NCBI GenBank assembly: GCA_032716605.1
Contig: CM064509.1
Span: 40,770,866-40,834,865 of the forward strand
DNA: 64,000 nt
Source: Paralithodes platypus
Taxonomy: Eukaryota; Arthropoda; Malacostraca; Decapoda; Lithodidae
Reading direction: 5' to 3'
Shown in pieces: positions 1 through 10,642 of this stretch. Within the stretch, counting starts at the first letter, position 1. Every line of letters begins with the position of its first letter. A model generated the notes under the pieces. It did no database searches, was not told the origin of the DNA, and saw nothing but the letters and a program-made list of their open reading frames with translations. The position numbers were made by a program, and so were the translations under genes.

Positions 1-386
1 TTCGTTACGTTTCTTGCAAAATTACTCCATTGATGATATAGCCAACACTCATGAAGTTGTGCTTTCAATCATACTTTCCTGACACGCTACCTGTCTGTGG
101 CCTTAGATAAACCAAAGTTCACTTGTGTGGCCTTGCGCCGGCGGGTCTAGTTGGTCTGTGCTACTAATTTTAAGAGTACAGTGGAGCCCCCATCCTCGCT
201 ACACCGGTCTTCGTTGATTCAATCCTCGCACCACACACCAAATATTCCCCATTTCAATTCTCGCGCCAAAAGCCTCATTCCTCGCATCAAAATCCCAGCC
301 GAAACCCGAAAAAATAACAAAAACTCTACATAAAACTAGAAAACAAACAAAAACAATAATTTTGTTTTAACATAACGAAAGAATCT

Positions 387-427
387 GCCTAGGCTACTTG
401 AATAATAATTATTCAAGTAGCCTAGGC
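387..427. repeat. Perfect 20-bp palindrome with one-base centre
   Basis: The arm at 387-406 (GCCTAGGCTACTTGAATAAT) is the exact reverse complement of 408-427, with a single A at 407. It would extrude as a perfect hairpin. It lies in AT-rich sequence just upstream of the first LINE, and I see no gene or recognised element attached to it. The GCCTAGGC ends match a short word scattered elsewhere in the window, so it may be the fold-back remnant of a small repeat. Confidence 0.9.
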
Positions 428-577
428 CTAAATCTTAGGCATTGTAAATAATAATGTAGACATGGCTAAATGACAGTCCTAACCATAAATACTGTAGATT
501 GGGGCATTGTTTCTATCATGCAATTTTGTTTAGGCCTAGCCTAACGACGCTGTTTTTTACCTGTCTTAACTCAGGAT

Positions 578-2806
578 AATTTGACAGCTACATATAATAA
601 TTTTATTTCTTCACTCCACAATGCGCAAAATAAATATATCCCCAAAAGAAAATTTAGATCAACACAGAACCAACCCAAATGGATGAATAATAGACTATTA
701 GACCTTCTAGGAAAAAAGAGAGGAATATATCGAAAAATAAAGAAAGGCGAAATTCACCTACTTGCTTACTATCAGAATCTATCAAGAGAGGTTAAAAAAT
801 TTATAAGGACAGACAAAAGAAATTATGAAATCAGGATAGCCAATGACTCAAAAAATAACCCTAAGGCTTTTTACCAGCTATATAAATCTAAAGTTAGAGA
901 TAAAATAGGCCCCCTTAAAACTTCGATAGGAGAAATGACAGAAAATGATTTAGAAATGTGCAGTACATTAAATAGTCAGTTTCTATCCGTTTTCACTAAT
1001 GAAAATTTGGCACAGATTCCAGAAGTCCGTAAGGTATATAGAGATAGTATAGAAAATAGGTTAAGTACGGTTACTATAAGTAGAAATGATGTGCTTAAGG
1101 AAATTGACAGACTGAAACCTCAGAAATCGCCTGGTCCCGATAAGGTATATGCCAGAGTATTAAAAGAATGCAGAGATGAGTTAAGTTACCCATTAACATT
1201 TCTTTTTAACAATTCATTAGAAACAGGTATAGTTCCAGAAGCTTGGAAGCTTGCAAATGTAGTTCCGATTTTCAAAAAAGGTGATAAATCAATAGCATCC
1301 AATTACCGTCCCATTAGTCTCACTTCAATCATAGGAAAGCTACTAGAGTCAATTATTGCTAGGAAAATGAGAAACCACTTAGAAACATTTAACTTAATCA
1401 ATTCTTCTCAGCATGGATTCACACAGGGACGTTCTTGCCTTACTAATTTGCTTAGTTTTTTTCTCAGAGGTATATGAAGCAGTAGATAATGACAAGGCAT
1501 ACGATATTATATATTTAGATTTCAGTAAAGCTTTCGACAGAGTCCCTCATGAGAGATTGATGAGAAAGGTTGAGGCACATGGAATAGGTGGGGCGTTGTT
1601 GGGATGGATTAGGTCATGGCTAATTGGTAGGAAACAGAGAGTCAGCATAAATGGTAGCAAGTCAGAGTGGGGAGCAGTCAAAAGTGGTGTCCCCCAGGGA
1701 TCGGTATTAGGTCCCCTGTTGTTTCTTATATACATAAATGACCTAGATTTAGGTATAACTAGTAGGATAAGTAAATTCGCAGACGATACTAAAATGGGGA
1801 GATCAATTGATTCAGATAGCGATATAGAGTGCCTCCAAAGGGATCTAGATACCTTACATGAATGGTCAGTAAATTGGCAGATGAAGTTTAACATTGACAA
1901 ATGCAAGGTATTAAAGATAGGGAAGATGCAAACAAATGTTAAATATAAACTAGCTAATTTAGAATTAGAAAATTCAGACTGCGAGAAAGATCTAGGTGTG
2001 TTTGTTAGCAATGATTTGAAGCCTAGAAAACAGTGTATAGGCGTTCGTAATAAGGCAAACAGGATTCTCGGGTTCATCTCTAGGAGTGTGAGTAACAGAA
2101 CTGCTGATGTTATCTTAAAACTTTACTTGTCATTAGTGAGACTCCATATGGATTATGCTGTCCAATTTTGGTGTCCTTATTACAGAATGGACATAGATTC
2201 ATTGGAGAGAGTACAGCGTAGAATGACAAAAATGATCCATAATATTAGAAATCTTTCGTATGAAGAAAGGTTGAAGAAATTAGGTTTACATTCGTTAGAG
2301 AGATGCAGAGTTAGAGGGGATATGATAGAGGTGTTCAAGTGGGTTAGTGGGATTAACAAAGGGGACATGACAAATGTACTAAAGCTCAGTGATGGTGAAA
2401 GAACTCGTACCAATGGTTTCAAATTAGATAAATTTCGTTTCAGAAAAGATATAGGCAAATATTGGTTTGGTAACAGAGTTGTAGATGGGTGGAATGGACT
2501 ACCAAGTGCTATAGTGGGATCTAAAACTGTAGGGAGCTTTAAGATAAAATTGGATAAGCATATGGACGAGAAGGGTTGGGTGTGAAGGGGGATCAGCCGG
2601 GTTGGGCCAATCAGCGCTCTGCAGACCCCCATAATCCTGCGTTAATCTCTAACCGTTTTGGTAAGATGATCCTCAGGGCATTAGAGTGTTGAGCCTATAA
2701 TTGGGCTTTGTAATTGATTTGGGGTTGTGTGGGACAGGGATCTGCCTTGCTTAGGCCAATCGGCTTTCTGCAGACTCCCATTTTCTTATGTTCTTATGTT
2801 CTTACG
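578..2806 (+). mobile_element. 5'-truncated CR1-like LINE
   Basis: This non-LTR retrotransposon keeps the reverse transcriptase but has lost the upstream endonuclease; recognisable coding begins in the linker between the two. The 3' untranslated part (2586-2806) contains two diverged copies of a block with the words GCCAATC and CTGCAGAC (about 2600-2630 and 2750-2780). The element ends in a short 8-bp repeat, TTCTTATG repeated about three times at 2783-2806. Short 8-bp tails are typical of CR1-group elements, which use them in target-primed reverse transcription. The exact 5' junction is not visible, so the start is approximate. Confidence 0.85.
581..2585 (+). pseudogene. CR1-like reverse transcriptase with one frameshift
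   Basis: The protein would copy the element's RNA into DNA at a nicked chromosomal site. Visible landmarks in order are the finger motif KSPGPDKV, the block NYRPISLTS, QHGFTQGRSC, LDFSKAFDRVPH, the GVPQGSVLGPLLF block, and the catalytic FADDTKMG near 1780. A conserved CR1-type C-terminal region follows (RVQRRMTKMI onward). The frame changes near 1455-1462 inside a run of seven T residues, consistent with one extra T. Downstream coding then continues cleanly to the stop at 2585. There are no other stops, so this copy is fairly young, or the extra T is an assembly error. No start codon or endonuclease domain is present. Confidence 0.85.
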
Positions 2807-2885
2807 AAAATCTACGGTTATTCACTCCACCCCAACTGGATTTCTACCGTTGTATCCAACCAGCGGGGGTGGCAGCCCCCACCCA

Positions 2886-2925
2886 TAATACTAGGTTAGG
2901 TTAGGTAAGGTTGTTAGGTTAGGCT
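2886..2925 (+). repeat. Short degenerate TTAGG stretch
   Basis: Four to five imperfect TTAGG/TTAGGT units lie between 2891 and 2925. TTAGG is the usual arthropod telomere repeat. The run is far too short and imperfect to be a telomere, and TTAGG-like words are also common as chance repeats in such genomes. From 2926 to about 3114 I see no gene or repeat. Confidence 0.5.
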
Positions 2926-3114
2926 AATGTCTCTCCGAAACATTGTAAATCCGTGTCACATCTAGATTGATAGACTTTTGTCAGAGGGGAGCGGAATGCC
3001 CTTATAATCCATTTCCGCATATTGCCACCTATACCACATCACTTACCTCGTTGTACCTTCCTGTTAAATACAATAATAATTTGTTTAGCTCGTATAGGTG
3101 CAATTATAGAAATT

Positions 3115-4151
3115 TACCATATTTACTTTACTAGGCTAGGCTATATTAAATTTTAACAAATTACAAAGAAAAAGAAAGAGAAAGAAGGATCATGACTCCT
3201 CTGAAAGAGGAACAGCCGCAGCCGTCGTCCTAGTCTCGAGATCTAGCCTATTGCGTCGACTACTCCTCCTCGGCCCTGTCCTTCTCCTCAAAGAAGGCAT
3301 GCGCTCTGTTCAGTAGCCTATCTAATACCTTCCGGCTCCCTGGCACATCTAACCCAGGCTGAGGTCTGCCTGACAGTGTCCACCCTTGCCCCTGGTCTAT
3401 AGAACTGGTTAATAAAATAAAAAAAAGCAGGGCACTGCACTGGACGGTCCAGCGGAAAATCCCGGACATATGCGCCCCTCAACATTTGTCCACTGGATCG
3501 CCCAGCTCTACACAAAGGAAGACAAGTCAGGCCTAATACCCCCCCAATCACTATCAATATATAACAGATGGCCCAGTATCCTGGTCACACGGCACCAATT
3601 ATATCCTGAATATTATTCCTAGGGGGTAGAGGAGAAACGGATATAAAGTAAATAATTAGACCTGGGAAGATGAACTGGCCTAGGCTATAAATATGATACC
3701 GGGTCGGCGTTTGACTTACTTGTAAACATGTATGTGTAGGTTATCTGTGGTAGTCCCAGTAATATCTATGAAGTACTTCTAGTATTAAAGGAACTTAGCT
3801 GTGATGCAAAGAGTGTAGGTTAGGTGATGGACATGTCGGTTGGTGTAGTTCAGTGAAGTTCTGTTGTTATGTGGCAGCAACTCGTGGTTTGTTGTGAACG
3901 GGACGAAGTCTCTGTGTGAAGTGTCCTGAGATACCCTTTTATCGTAACAATATAAATATATTTAAGGGTTCTATATTGTCTCCCGTGATTAAATAATAAG
4001 GGAAAATAAACTAAGATATAATTGGTGCAACCACAGTAATATTTATCCACAAAGATAAATAAAGTAATGTGTATAAACAAAAAGGAACCAGCTGTCGTGA
4101 ACCCGGGAAATTCAAACTACGGTATATATATACCAGCTAGGATTCACGACA
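3115..4151 (-). mobile_element. Reversed, deleted copy of BEL/Pao 5' end
   Basis: Read on the minus strand this matches 7367-9241: LTR (4151 down to about 3607), primer-binding site (3597-3580), leader, and remnants of the SGNH-like ORF. The ORF is internally deleted. The segment with the catalytic GHS block is missing, and so is the piece from just after RPGARVDTVRQTSAW to the C-terminal KVLDRLL region. Homology stops near 3115. The copy lacks the TTAA-type transposon found in the right copy and preserves its empty site at 3989-3992. The outer LTR end (CACGACA, 4145-4151) lies inside the target duplication of the adjacent RTE-like LINE. Confidence 0.85.
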
Positions 4152-4155
4152 CCTC

Positions 4156-6080
4156 ATCATCATCATCATCTCCGACGCCTTGCTTCCCCCTGGGAAACCC
4201 CCACTAGAGGATGACCATGACAGAAACGTCTCCAAGCTACTTTGTCAAGACATGCCTCCTTTGCCCGTGCCACAATGCCCCTTCCACTACGTGGAAGTTT
4301 TTCTTCAATATATTTTTCCACTTTCTTTTCCCATACCATAGCTGGTCTTCCACTACTAGCAGTTCCACTCACCTGACTCCCATATATCTTTCTTGGCATT
4401 CTGTCTTCATCCATTCAATGAACATGACCATACCACCTCAAAGTACTTCTCTTTATCCACTCAACCACACCACAATCAATGCCCAAAGCCTGCTCTTCCA
4501 TTCCAAAGGACTCATACACTTCCCTATTACTTGGCCCATCTAGCCTATTCATGCCAGCTGCCATTCTGAAAAAGCTCATCTCCACAGCTCTTAGTTTGAA
4601 GAGGTCCTCGTCACTTGCCGTCCATGTCTCGCTTCCATACGAGAGTGTTGGGAGCAGCACACTGTTTCTCAGTGACTTTTTGACTTCCTGGCTAACCATT
4701 CTTCCTTTGAGAATACTATCAAGTTCTCCAATCACTTTTCTCCCTTGCATTTTTCTCTCTTTTATCTCACTCTCCATTTTACCATATTTGCATAGTACAG
4801 CTCCCAAATACTTGAAACCTCTTCTAGTACTTCATTTTTCAATTTTATTTTACAACTTTTCTTGTGTTCTTTCTTGATTCTATATTTTTCCTTAAAATCT
4901 ATGATTTCATGCATTCTTCTCTCAAACACCATTACCTTACATTTCCCTACATTGACTTTTAACTTTCTCTTTTCACATACCCTGTCAAAGTCAGTGACCA
5001 CTCTCTGAAGTTCTTCAGCATTTTCCGCCAACAGGACTGCATCGTCCGCATATAGGCATGTTAAAATCTTCCATGTTCTTCCCTCTGATTCCAGTCTAGC
5101 TCCCACACCCATTGATACAGCCCTACATTCCCTAATCACTCCATCCATGTATATATTGAACAACCAAGCTGACATGACACATCCCTGTCTTACACCTACA
5201 TTGACCTCAAAACTTTCACTTAACTTATCCCCTACCTTCACATTTGCCATTGCATTCCTATAAAAAGATTTTACTGCCATTAGCAACTTTCCTCCCACAC
5301 CATATACTGTTAACACATCCCACAGGCCCTCCCAGTCTACTTTGTCGTAGGCTTTTTCCATATCCATGAATGCTGCATAGAGTTTTCTGTTTTTGGCCAG
5401 ATACTTCTCTACCAACAATCGCATTGAGGCTATCTGGTCAACGCAGCCCCTGCCCTTTCTGAAACCTCCCTGTTCCTTGCCTATTTTGTCATCCGTTATC
5501 TTCTGTAGCCTCTGTGTTACTACTCTTGCGTGTACCTTTCCAGGTATGTTAAGCAAGCTAATTCCCCTATAATTCTTACACTCTTCTTTACTACCCTTCC
5601 CTTTGTACAAGGGTACTATCACTGCTTTCCTCCAGTCCTCTGGTACACTTTCCTTTTCCCATGCTAATTTACATAACCTATGCATTATGTCAACAGCTTC
5701 TTCTCCTCCATATCTCAGCATTTCTCCTGGGATGTTATCTACTCCAGCAGCTTTGCCCATTTTAAGTCTATTGATTGCTTCTTTTACTTCTTCTCTGCTT
5801 ATCTGGCTTTCAACTACCCTGTTTATTCTACCTCTTTCCATTCCTATGGAACAGCTACTACTACTACTTACAGCTAAGCTACTAAAATGATCTTTCCATA
5901 CTTTCACCACACCATCACCCTCTACCACTTCCCCATTCATGTCCCTCATCCTACCACCTGAGACACTCTCAGTCTTCTTCCCTCTGGCTTCTTTCACAGC
6001 TCTGTAGTATGCTTTCCTGTCATTCAGAAACTGTTCACTAATCTTTCTCCCATATGCCTCATCTGCCTTCATCTGTCTTC
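4156..6080 (-). mobile_element. RTE-like LINE with 11-bp target duplication
   Basis: This is a 5'-truncated minus-strand LINE. CACGACACCTC occurs at 4145-4155 and again at 6081-6091, giving an exact 11-bp target-site duplication around the insertion. The 3' end carries a (GAT)n tail, seen as ATCATC on the plus strand at 4156-4169. The insertion hit the outermost bases of the reversed BEL/Pao LTR, so it is younger than that LTR. Confidence 0.92.
4166..6072 (-). pseudogene. RTE-like reverse transcriptase, broken
   Basis: This is the RT and C-terminal region of an RTE-type ORF2. From the 5' side the landmarks are AAGVDNIPGEML, KNYRGISLL, EQGGFRKGRGCVDQI, DMEKAYDKVDW, GVRQGCVMS, the catalytic YADDAVLLAE (about 5040 in plus coordinates), and the typical tail YGSETWT...EM...WYGHVH. 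The frame shifts near 4800, and a TGA at about 4412-4414 follows WYGHVH, after which coding resumes to 4166. The endonuclease is absent because of 5' truncation. The family assignment rests on the C-terminal YGSETW/WYGHV module known from RTE-group elements. Confidence 0.85.
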
Positions 6081-6125
6081 CACGACACCTCTGAATAAAT
6101 ATTTTGATTAGGCTAGGCTAGTTAA

Positions 6126-6418
6126 CCCTCCGGATCCGGGGGCCCTCATATGAGGCGGTTTGCTGTGTCCGGGGCCATTTTCGTACAGTCAAGCTTCATA
6201 ATTCAGTAGCTACTGATTGAGACCACCTAGAGCAGTCAGGTTTTTTGCGAATTGTAGAACATCTTGTTGTCTGTAGACTGCCGTTGAAATGACATTGCTA
6301 CGATGCGTGGTTGCCGAGTTATGATGATTTTAGCAGCGATTTTTACCTCATATGAGGCCTCCCGGACTCCTTACAAAAATACGTTTTGCCTCATATGAGG
6401 CCTCCCGGATCCCAAGGG
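6126..6418. mobile_element. TTAA-flanked MITE, piggyBac-like (family A)
   Basis: This is a 293-bp non-coding element flanked by TTAA at 6122-6125 and 6419-6422. Its ends are inverted: CCCTCCGGATCCGGGGGCCC on the left, and CCCTTGGGATCCGGGAGGCC when the right end is read inward. Both are followed by the palindrome CCTCATATGAGG, which occurs again internally near 6348. TTAA target duplication with CCC-starting termini is the piggyBac signature. There is no transposase, so it must have been moved in trans. Confidence 0.85.
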
Positions 6419-6483
6419 TTAAGAAGAGAGAGTCACAGCAGTGCAGCCATTTTCGATCGAAGATCTGAAATCCCGCCATCATA

Positions 6484-7113
6484 TTTCTCACCTCACACAA
6501 TAACTACACAATGTAGAATGGTCTACTCTTCAGTCAACGCACGGCAACGACCATATCTACCTCTGATATGCATAAAAACTTGGTTAGGCCATTTATTTGC
6601 AGAGATATGAGCATTGGTAAATGGCGAAAATCGGAACTTCGGAAGTACGGAATTCCCGCCTAACTCGCTGTCTTATATTTCTCACCTCACACAATAAGTA
6701 CACAATGTTGAGTGTTCTACTCTTCACCCAACGCATGGCAATGACCATATCTACCTCTGGTATGCATAAACATTTGGTTAGGCCATCTATTTGCAGAGAT
6801 ATGAGCATCGGTAAATGACGAAAGTCGGGAGTAATGGTTCGGCGGCCGACATAGCCTAGCCACGCATTGCACACAACGACAACACACACACACACACACT
6901 CACTCGGCATACAGTATAGCCAAACAAACAATAACATACGTGTTTTTCGGTAATTATTCTCACCACACACAATAACTAAACAATGTAGTGTTCTAGTCTT
7001 CACCTAATGCTCGGCAACGATCATATCTACCTCCGGTATGCATAAAAACTTGGTTAGGCCATTTATTTGCAGAGATATGAGCATCGGTAAATGACGAAAG
7101 TCGGGAGTAAAGG
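6484..7113 (+). repeat. Three diverged tandem copies of a ~160-bp unit
   Basis: Copies start near 6484, 6683 and 6957. Each contains the words ACACAATAA, CATATCTACCTC, TATGCATAAA and TTGCAGAGATATGAGCAT, and each ends near a CGAAA(A/G)TCGG motif. Spacers between copies differ in length and contain a CA microsatellite (6880-6900). No coding potential is seen. The array occupies the gap between the two head-to-head BEL/Pao copies. Confidence 0.8.
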
Positions 7114-7366
7114 TTTGACGCCCGGCTAGACCCCTCGTCAGTGTAAGTGTTAACCGTGTTAGCAAAAGTTTGGATATTTGGGGTGTACCGCGTGCCACCA
7201 AATCTGCGTTTCCAAAACGTGTGTTACCGGAGGACCGACTGTATATATAAAATTGCGGAGTGGGTACAAATTCAAGTGGCCAACTGTAAATAGTCCCTCC
7301 AAGTCACTCCCTTGAGTAGCACTAGTTGATGATCCACTTTAGGCTATTAAACCAAACCAAAGAATA

Positions 7367-8349
7367 TGTCGTGAATCCTAGCTGGTATATATACCGTAGT
7401 TTGAATTTCCCGGGTTCACGACAGCTGGTTCCTTTTTGTTTATACGCATTACTTTATTTATCTTTGTGGATAAGTATTTCTGTGGTTGCGCCAATTATAT
7501 CTTAGTTTATTTTCCCTTATTATTTAACCCGTACAGCCCCAGCGACGCGTCTGACGCGTCGGCGATGTATGTAACGCACAGCCCCAGAGAGGCGTCTGAC
7601 GCGTCACCCTAATTGCGCCGACCGTAACCTCAGGTGTAGCCACTCAAGAGGGCTCAGATTTGTATAGGAACTGTGTACGTATCCCACGCAACCGTGCCGA
7701 TGGTTGAAAACTCTCAAAGTCCACGTGCGTGCGCGTGAGCGTGCAATAACCTGTTTTTTTGGGGTAATTGCCTTCAATTTTTTACTCTTGTAAAATACGT
7801 TTTCGGGGGCTCTGTAGGACCATTCTTTAAGCTTTTTGAGCGGTTTTTCGTGGTTTTTCCTTCATTCCTAACCCATTCGCTATTGTTTCTGGAATAAAAC
7901 CATATTTTGAAAACCGGCCGGGTTCTGGTGAACAAACATTACAAAACTAGCCGGGGCTCCACGGGTTAATCATGGGGGACGATATAGAACCCTTAAATAT
8001 ATTTATATTGTTACGATAAGAGGGAATCTCAGTACACTTCACACAGAGACTTCGTCCCACCCACAACAAACCACCAGTTGCTGCCACATAACAACAGAAC
8101 TTCACTGATGTACACCTACCGACATGTCCATCACCTAACCTACACTCTTTGCATCACAGCTAAGTTCCTTTAATACTAGAAGAACTTCATAGATATTACT
8201 GAGACTACCACAGATAGCCTACATATACAATCTAACACGTAAGTCCAACGCCGACCGGAATCATATCTATAGCCTAGGCCAATTCATCTTCCCAGGTCTA
8301 ATTATTTACTTTATATCCGTTTCTCCTCTTCCCCTAGGAATAATATTCA
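7367..8349 (+). repeat. 5' LTR of outer BEL/Pao element
   Basis: This long terminal repeat starts TGTCGTGAATCC and probably ends ...ATATTCA, just before the primer-binding site. Removing the 438-bp transposon at 7528-7965 leaves about 540 bp, matching the reversed copy at 3607-4151. The first 57 bp form a small inverted repeat, TGTCGTGAA...TTCACGACA, around GGTATATATACC. The LTR would carry promoter and polyadenylation signals. The matching 3' LTR is not in the window because the element is truncated. The exact 3' boundary is inferred from the TG...CA rule. Confidence 0.75.
7528..7965. mobile_element. TTAA-flanked MITE, piggyBac-like (family B)
   Basis: This 438-bp non-autonomous element sits inside the outer BEL/Pao LTR. 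TTAA flanks it at 7524-7527 and 7966-7969. The ends are inverted: CCCGTACAGCCCCAGC at the left and CCCGTGGAGCCCCGGC when the right end is read inward. The reversed LTR copy at 3989-3992 keeps a single TTAA in the same context, which is a true empty site. Internal repeats of GCGTCTGACGCGTC lie near the left end. Confidence 0.93.
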
Positions 8350-8358
8350 GGATATAAT

Positions 8359-8376
8359 TGGTGCCGTGTGACCAGG
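8359..8376 (+). other. Primer-binding site of outer BEL/Pao element
   Basis: TGGTGCCGTGTGACCAGG follows the LTR by about nine bases. It begins with TGG, as expected for pairing with a tRNA CCA end. The first ten bases pair with the 3' end of a typical animal tRNA-His (CACGGCACCA); the rest fits less well. The same site is present in the reversed copy at 3580-3597. The tRNA identity is inference. Confidence 0.65.
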
Positions 8377-8462
8377 ATACTGGGCCATCTGTTATATATT
8401 GATAGGAATTGGGGGGGTGTTAGGCCTGACTTGTCTGCCTTTGTGTAGAGCTGGGCGGTCCA

Positions 8463-9113
8463 GTGGACAAATGCCGAGGGGCGCACCGGGGAAGGCTGCA
8501 AGGGCAGGGGGCGTTGGCCAAGAGTTTGCCATCGTCCGGTTATTACCCTGTGCCTTTGAGAAAGGTGGCCCTCTTCGGCCATTCCTATGTGCGGGATTTT
8601 CCGCTGTATCGTCCAGTGCAGTGCCCTGCTTTTTTTGTTAAGCAAATATATAGACCAGGGGCAAAGGTAGACACTGTCAGGCAGACCTCGGCCTGGGATG
8701 CGCTCCTAGCCTACAAGCCGGATCTTACGTTCCTGATCCTCGTGGGAAACGATTTGACCCTGCAGACTGACCTTCAGAGGGTGGCACTCGGGCTCCAGTT
8801 TCTAGCTGAAGAGATAGAAGAAAGGATTGGGGGTCACTGTCTGCTGGTCAGTCTGGAGTCTAGGGTAAGCCCTAGGGGTATGACCCCCGAGGAGTACAAT
8901 AGGGCAAAGAATGGTGTGAACCTCCGCTTGCGAAGAAATCTCCCATTTACTAAACAAAGGTACTTTGCCATGGGGATGAGTAAGACCGACTTGTGGGATG
9001 GAGTTCATTTAGGTGCGCCAGGGAGCTGGAAGGTATTAGATAGGCTACTGGACAGAGCGCGTGCCTTCTTTGAGGAGAAGGGCGGGGCCGAGGAGGAGCA
9101 GTCGACGCAATAG
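8463..9113 (+). CDS. SGNH/GDSL hydrolase-like ORF of outer BEL/Pao
   Basis: The protein resembles SGNH-fold esterases or lipases. Counting from 8463, the nucleophile block is LFGHSYV (Ser41), the Asn block is LVGNDL (Asn96), and the Asp-His block is DGVH (Asp179, His182). All catalytic-type residues are therefore present. It lies between the LTR/primer site and the gag start at 9445, on the same strand. The frame is open from 8430 but has no ATG. A second frame from 8399 carries the N-terminal part seen fused in the reversed copy, so a frameshift near 8490-8570 probably separates the true start from the domain. It aligns along its length with the ORF at 10643-11191: both share RSPGAKV/YRPGAKV, DLTxLxLxGND and DGVH. 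The substrate is unknown. Confidence 0.8.
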   Translation: MDKCRGAHRGRLQGQGALAKSLPSSGYYPVPLRKVALFGHSYVRDFPLYRPVQCPAFFVKQIYRPGAKVDTVRQTSAWDALLAYKPDLTFLILVGNDLTLQTDLQRVALGLQFLAEEIEERIGGHCLLVSLESRVSPRGMTPEEYNRAKNGVNLRLRRNLPFTKQRYFAMGMSKTDLWDGVHLGAPGSWKVLDRLLDRARAFFEEKGGAEEEQSTQ

Positions 9114-9444
9114 GCTAGATCTCAAGACTAGGACGACGGCTGTGGCTGTTCCTCCTTCAGAGGAGTCTTGATCCTTCTTTCTTTTTCTTTGTAATTTGTT
9201 AAAATTTAGTATAGCCTAGCCTAGTAAAGTAAATATTGTAAAGTAGAGTAATATGACATAGGGTAATTTTCCTTTTCTTTGATCATTTGTAAACTCACAG
9301 GGGGCACGCGATCTGCATGCTTCAATTTGCTTGGTTGCTGTCGTCATCAATGTAAGTAGGTTAGCCTAGGCTTAGAATAGGTTAGCCTACAGTGACGATT
9401 AGTATTGTTGTTCGTTAAGCTTTAGTTACCGTAAACTTTTAAGA

Positions 9445-9589
9445 ATGGATGAGAAAATAAAGTCATTGCGGCGGTTCAGGGCCGCCAAGAAGGGAGGGAT
9501 TACTAAGCTTACCTCTAATCTGTCTGAATTTATTGAACATGCTGCTACACTGCATGTTGTAAGGGGTGTGAAAATAACTTTAGAAGAGG
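9445..9589 (+). pseudogene. Outer BEL/Pao gag, first 48 codons
   Basis: The frame starts at ATG 9445 and stays open to 9589, where the inner BEL/Pao element begins. The encoded start is basic (MDEKIKSLRRFRAAKKG). Five bases AGAGG (9585-9589) are repeated at 18184-18188 on the far side of the inner element. Removing the insertion and one AGAGG keeps the frame open into 18189, so these codons are the true N-terminus of the gag continued there. Gag would form the particle that packages element RNA. Confidence 0.85.
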
Positions 9590-10592
9590 TGTGGGAAATA
9601 TTATCCCACAGCGGATAATGTTAGTTAACCTATAAATGTTCGCATAATATAAATAATGTGGGGTAATTAACATCTTTCCTTTAATATTCTCAAGCATAAA
9701 AAATCCTACATATATTTAAATAACACTCTGTATCCAAAAAATATAGTTTACATATATCCATAAATATTAGTTTGAGCCATCTAAGAAGATACTCAAACTT
9801 AACATACAATATATAAATACTGTTCAACTATTCGAGCCATCTAAAAAGATACTCGAATGAATTAATGATCACGCTATAAATAAAAGGAATCCGAGTTTAC
9901 GAAGTTCACGAAGCAACTGTACGTATTATTGCGAGTCCGAACGAGATAGCTAAAAATAGATTATAAGCTCTCGAAGCAGTGAACTGAAAATTACCGGGCA
10001 TAATATACCGAGCCTAACGCCAGTTACTATCACGACACCGTGGATACCACACCTCTCAAGTGAATGTTCGTCTAGCCTACGGTATTATATCTATAGTGAT
10101 TGCCTGGGTAAAAGTGTTAACATATAACTTCATAATAGTGACACGTGTCAACGGAATCTACCCAGACAACACATCGCAGTGACAACGATAATTATAACGC
10201 TCGTGCGCTTTCCGAGGATAAAGTATCCGTTTATTTACCGGCTGGCCAGTTAGGTATTTTAGGGTATCTTTTAGGAGGGCGTTACGAGGCATACCCTCCA
10301 AAAACCAAAAGTAAGTTTTGTATATTGCGCTAACTTTTCTTTTGTGACAATAATTGATCGACCTTGCTATCTAAATATAATTACGATTAAAACTATTAAC
10401 AGGCATAAGGTAGACCGGAAATTAATTAATATTTATTATCTTTATTACAGAATTACTTGTTTGCCGGATCCAACCGAGCCGTAAGTTAATTATAGAACTT
10501 GTTATTGTAAAGCCCGAATAATAGTTGTGTGTGAAGGTTGCTGATCATCGAGGGGCGATTAGGGCGGTCGCTACAGTTAACATTTCATTACA
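9590..10592 (+). repeat. 5' LTR of inner BEL/Pao element
   Basis: This is a 1003-bp terminal repeat, TGTGGGAAATATTATCCCAC at the start and ...TTTCATTACA at the end. The first 19 bases are themselves a small inverted repeat (TGTGGGA...TCCCACA). Bases 9590-9676 and 10304-10592 match the 3' LTR with only a few differences: one substitution near 10397 and a 6-bp duplication in the 3' copy. The middle 627 bp (9677-10303) have no partner there. Promoter elements cannot be assigned with confidence. Confidence 0.93.
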
Positions 10593-10594
10593 GA

Positions 10595-10612
10595 TGGTCC
10601 TTCGAACCGGAT
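10595..10612 (+). other. Primer-binding site of inner BEL/Pao element
   Basis: TGGTCCTTCGAACCGGAT begins two bases after the LTR end and starts with TGG, as a tRNA-primer site should. I cannot name the tRNA. The TTCGAACC core looks like a T-loop word, which would imply an unusual pairing. Position and spacing support the call more than the pairing does. Confidence 0.65.
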
Positions 10613-10642
10613 TTACTTTAATTGCTTGTCGTTTATGTTGAT

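Noticed and set aside
2886..2925. Telomere or interstitial telomere block
   Set aside because: Only a few imperfect TTAGG units are present, within chance expectation for this genome's word usage.
10145..10642. Apparent introns (GTAAGT donors at 10311 and 10481, CAG acceptors at 10450 and 10593) upstream of the SGNH ORF
   Set aside because: The same sequence forms the 3' LTR at 17802-18183, and 10592 is the LTR end next to the primer site. The signals lie inside an LTR, and joining them gives only a short peptide.
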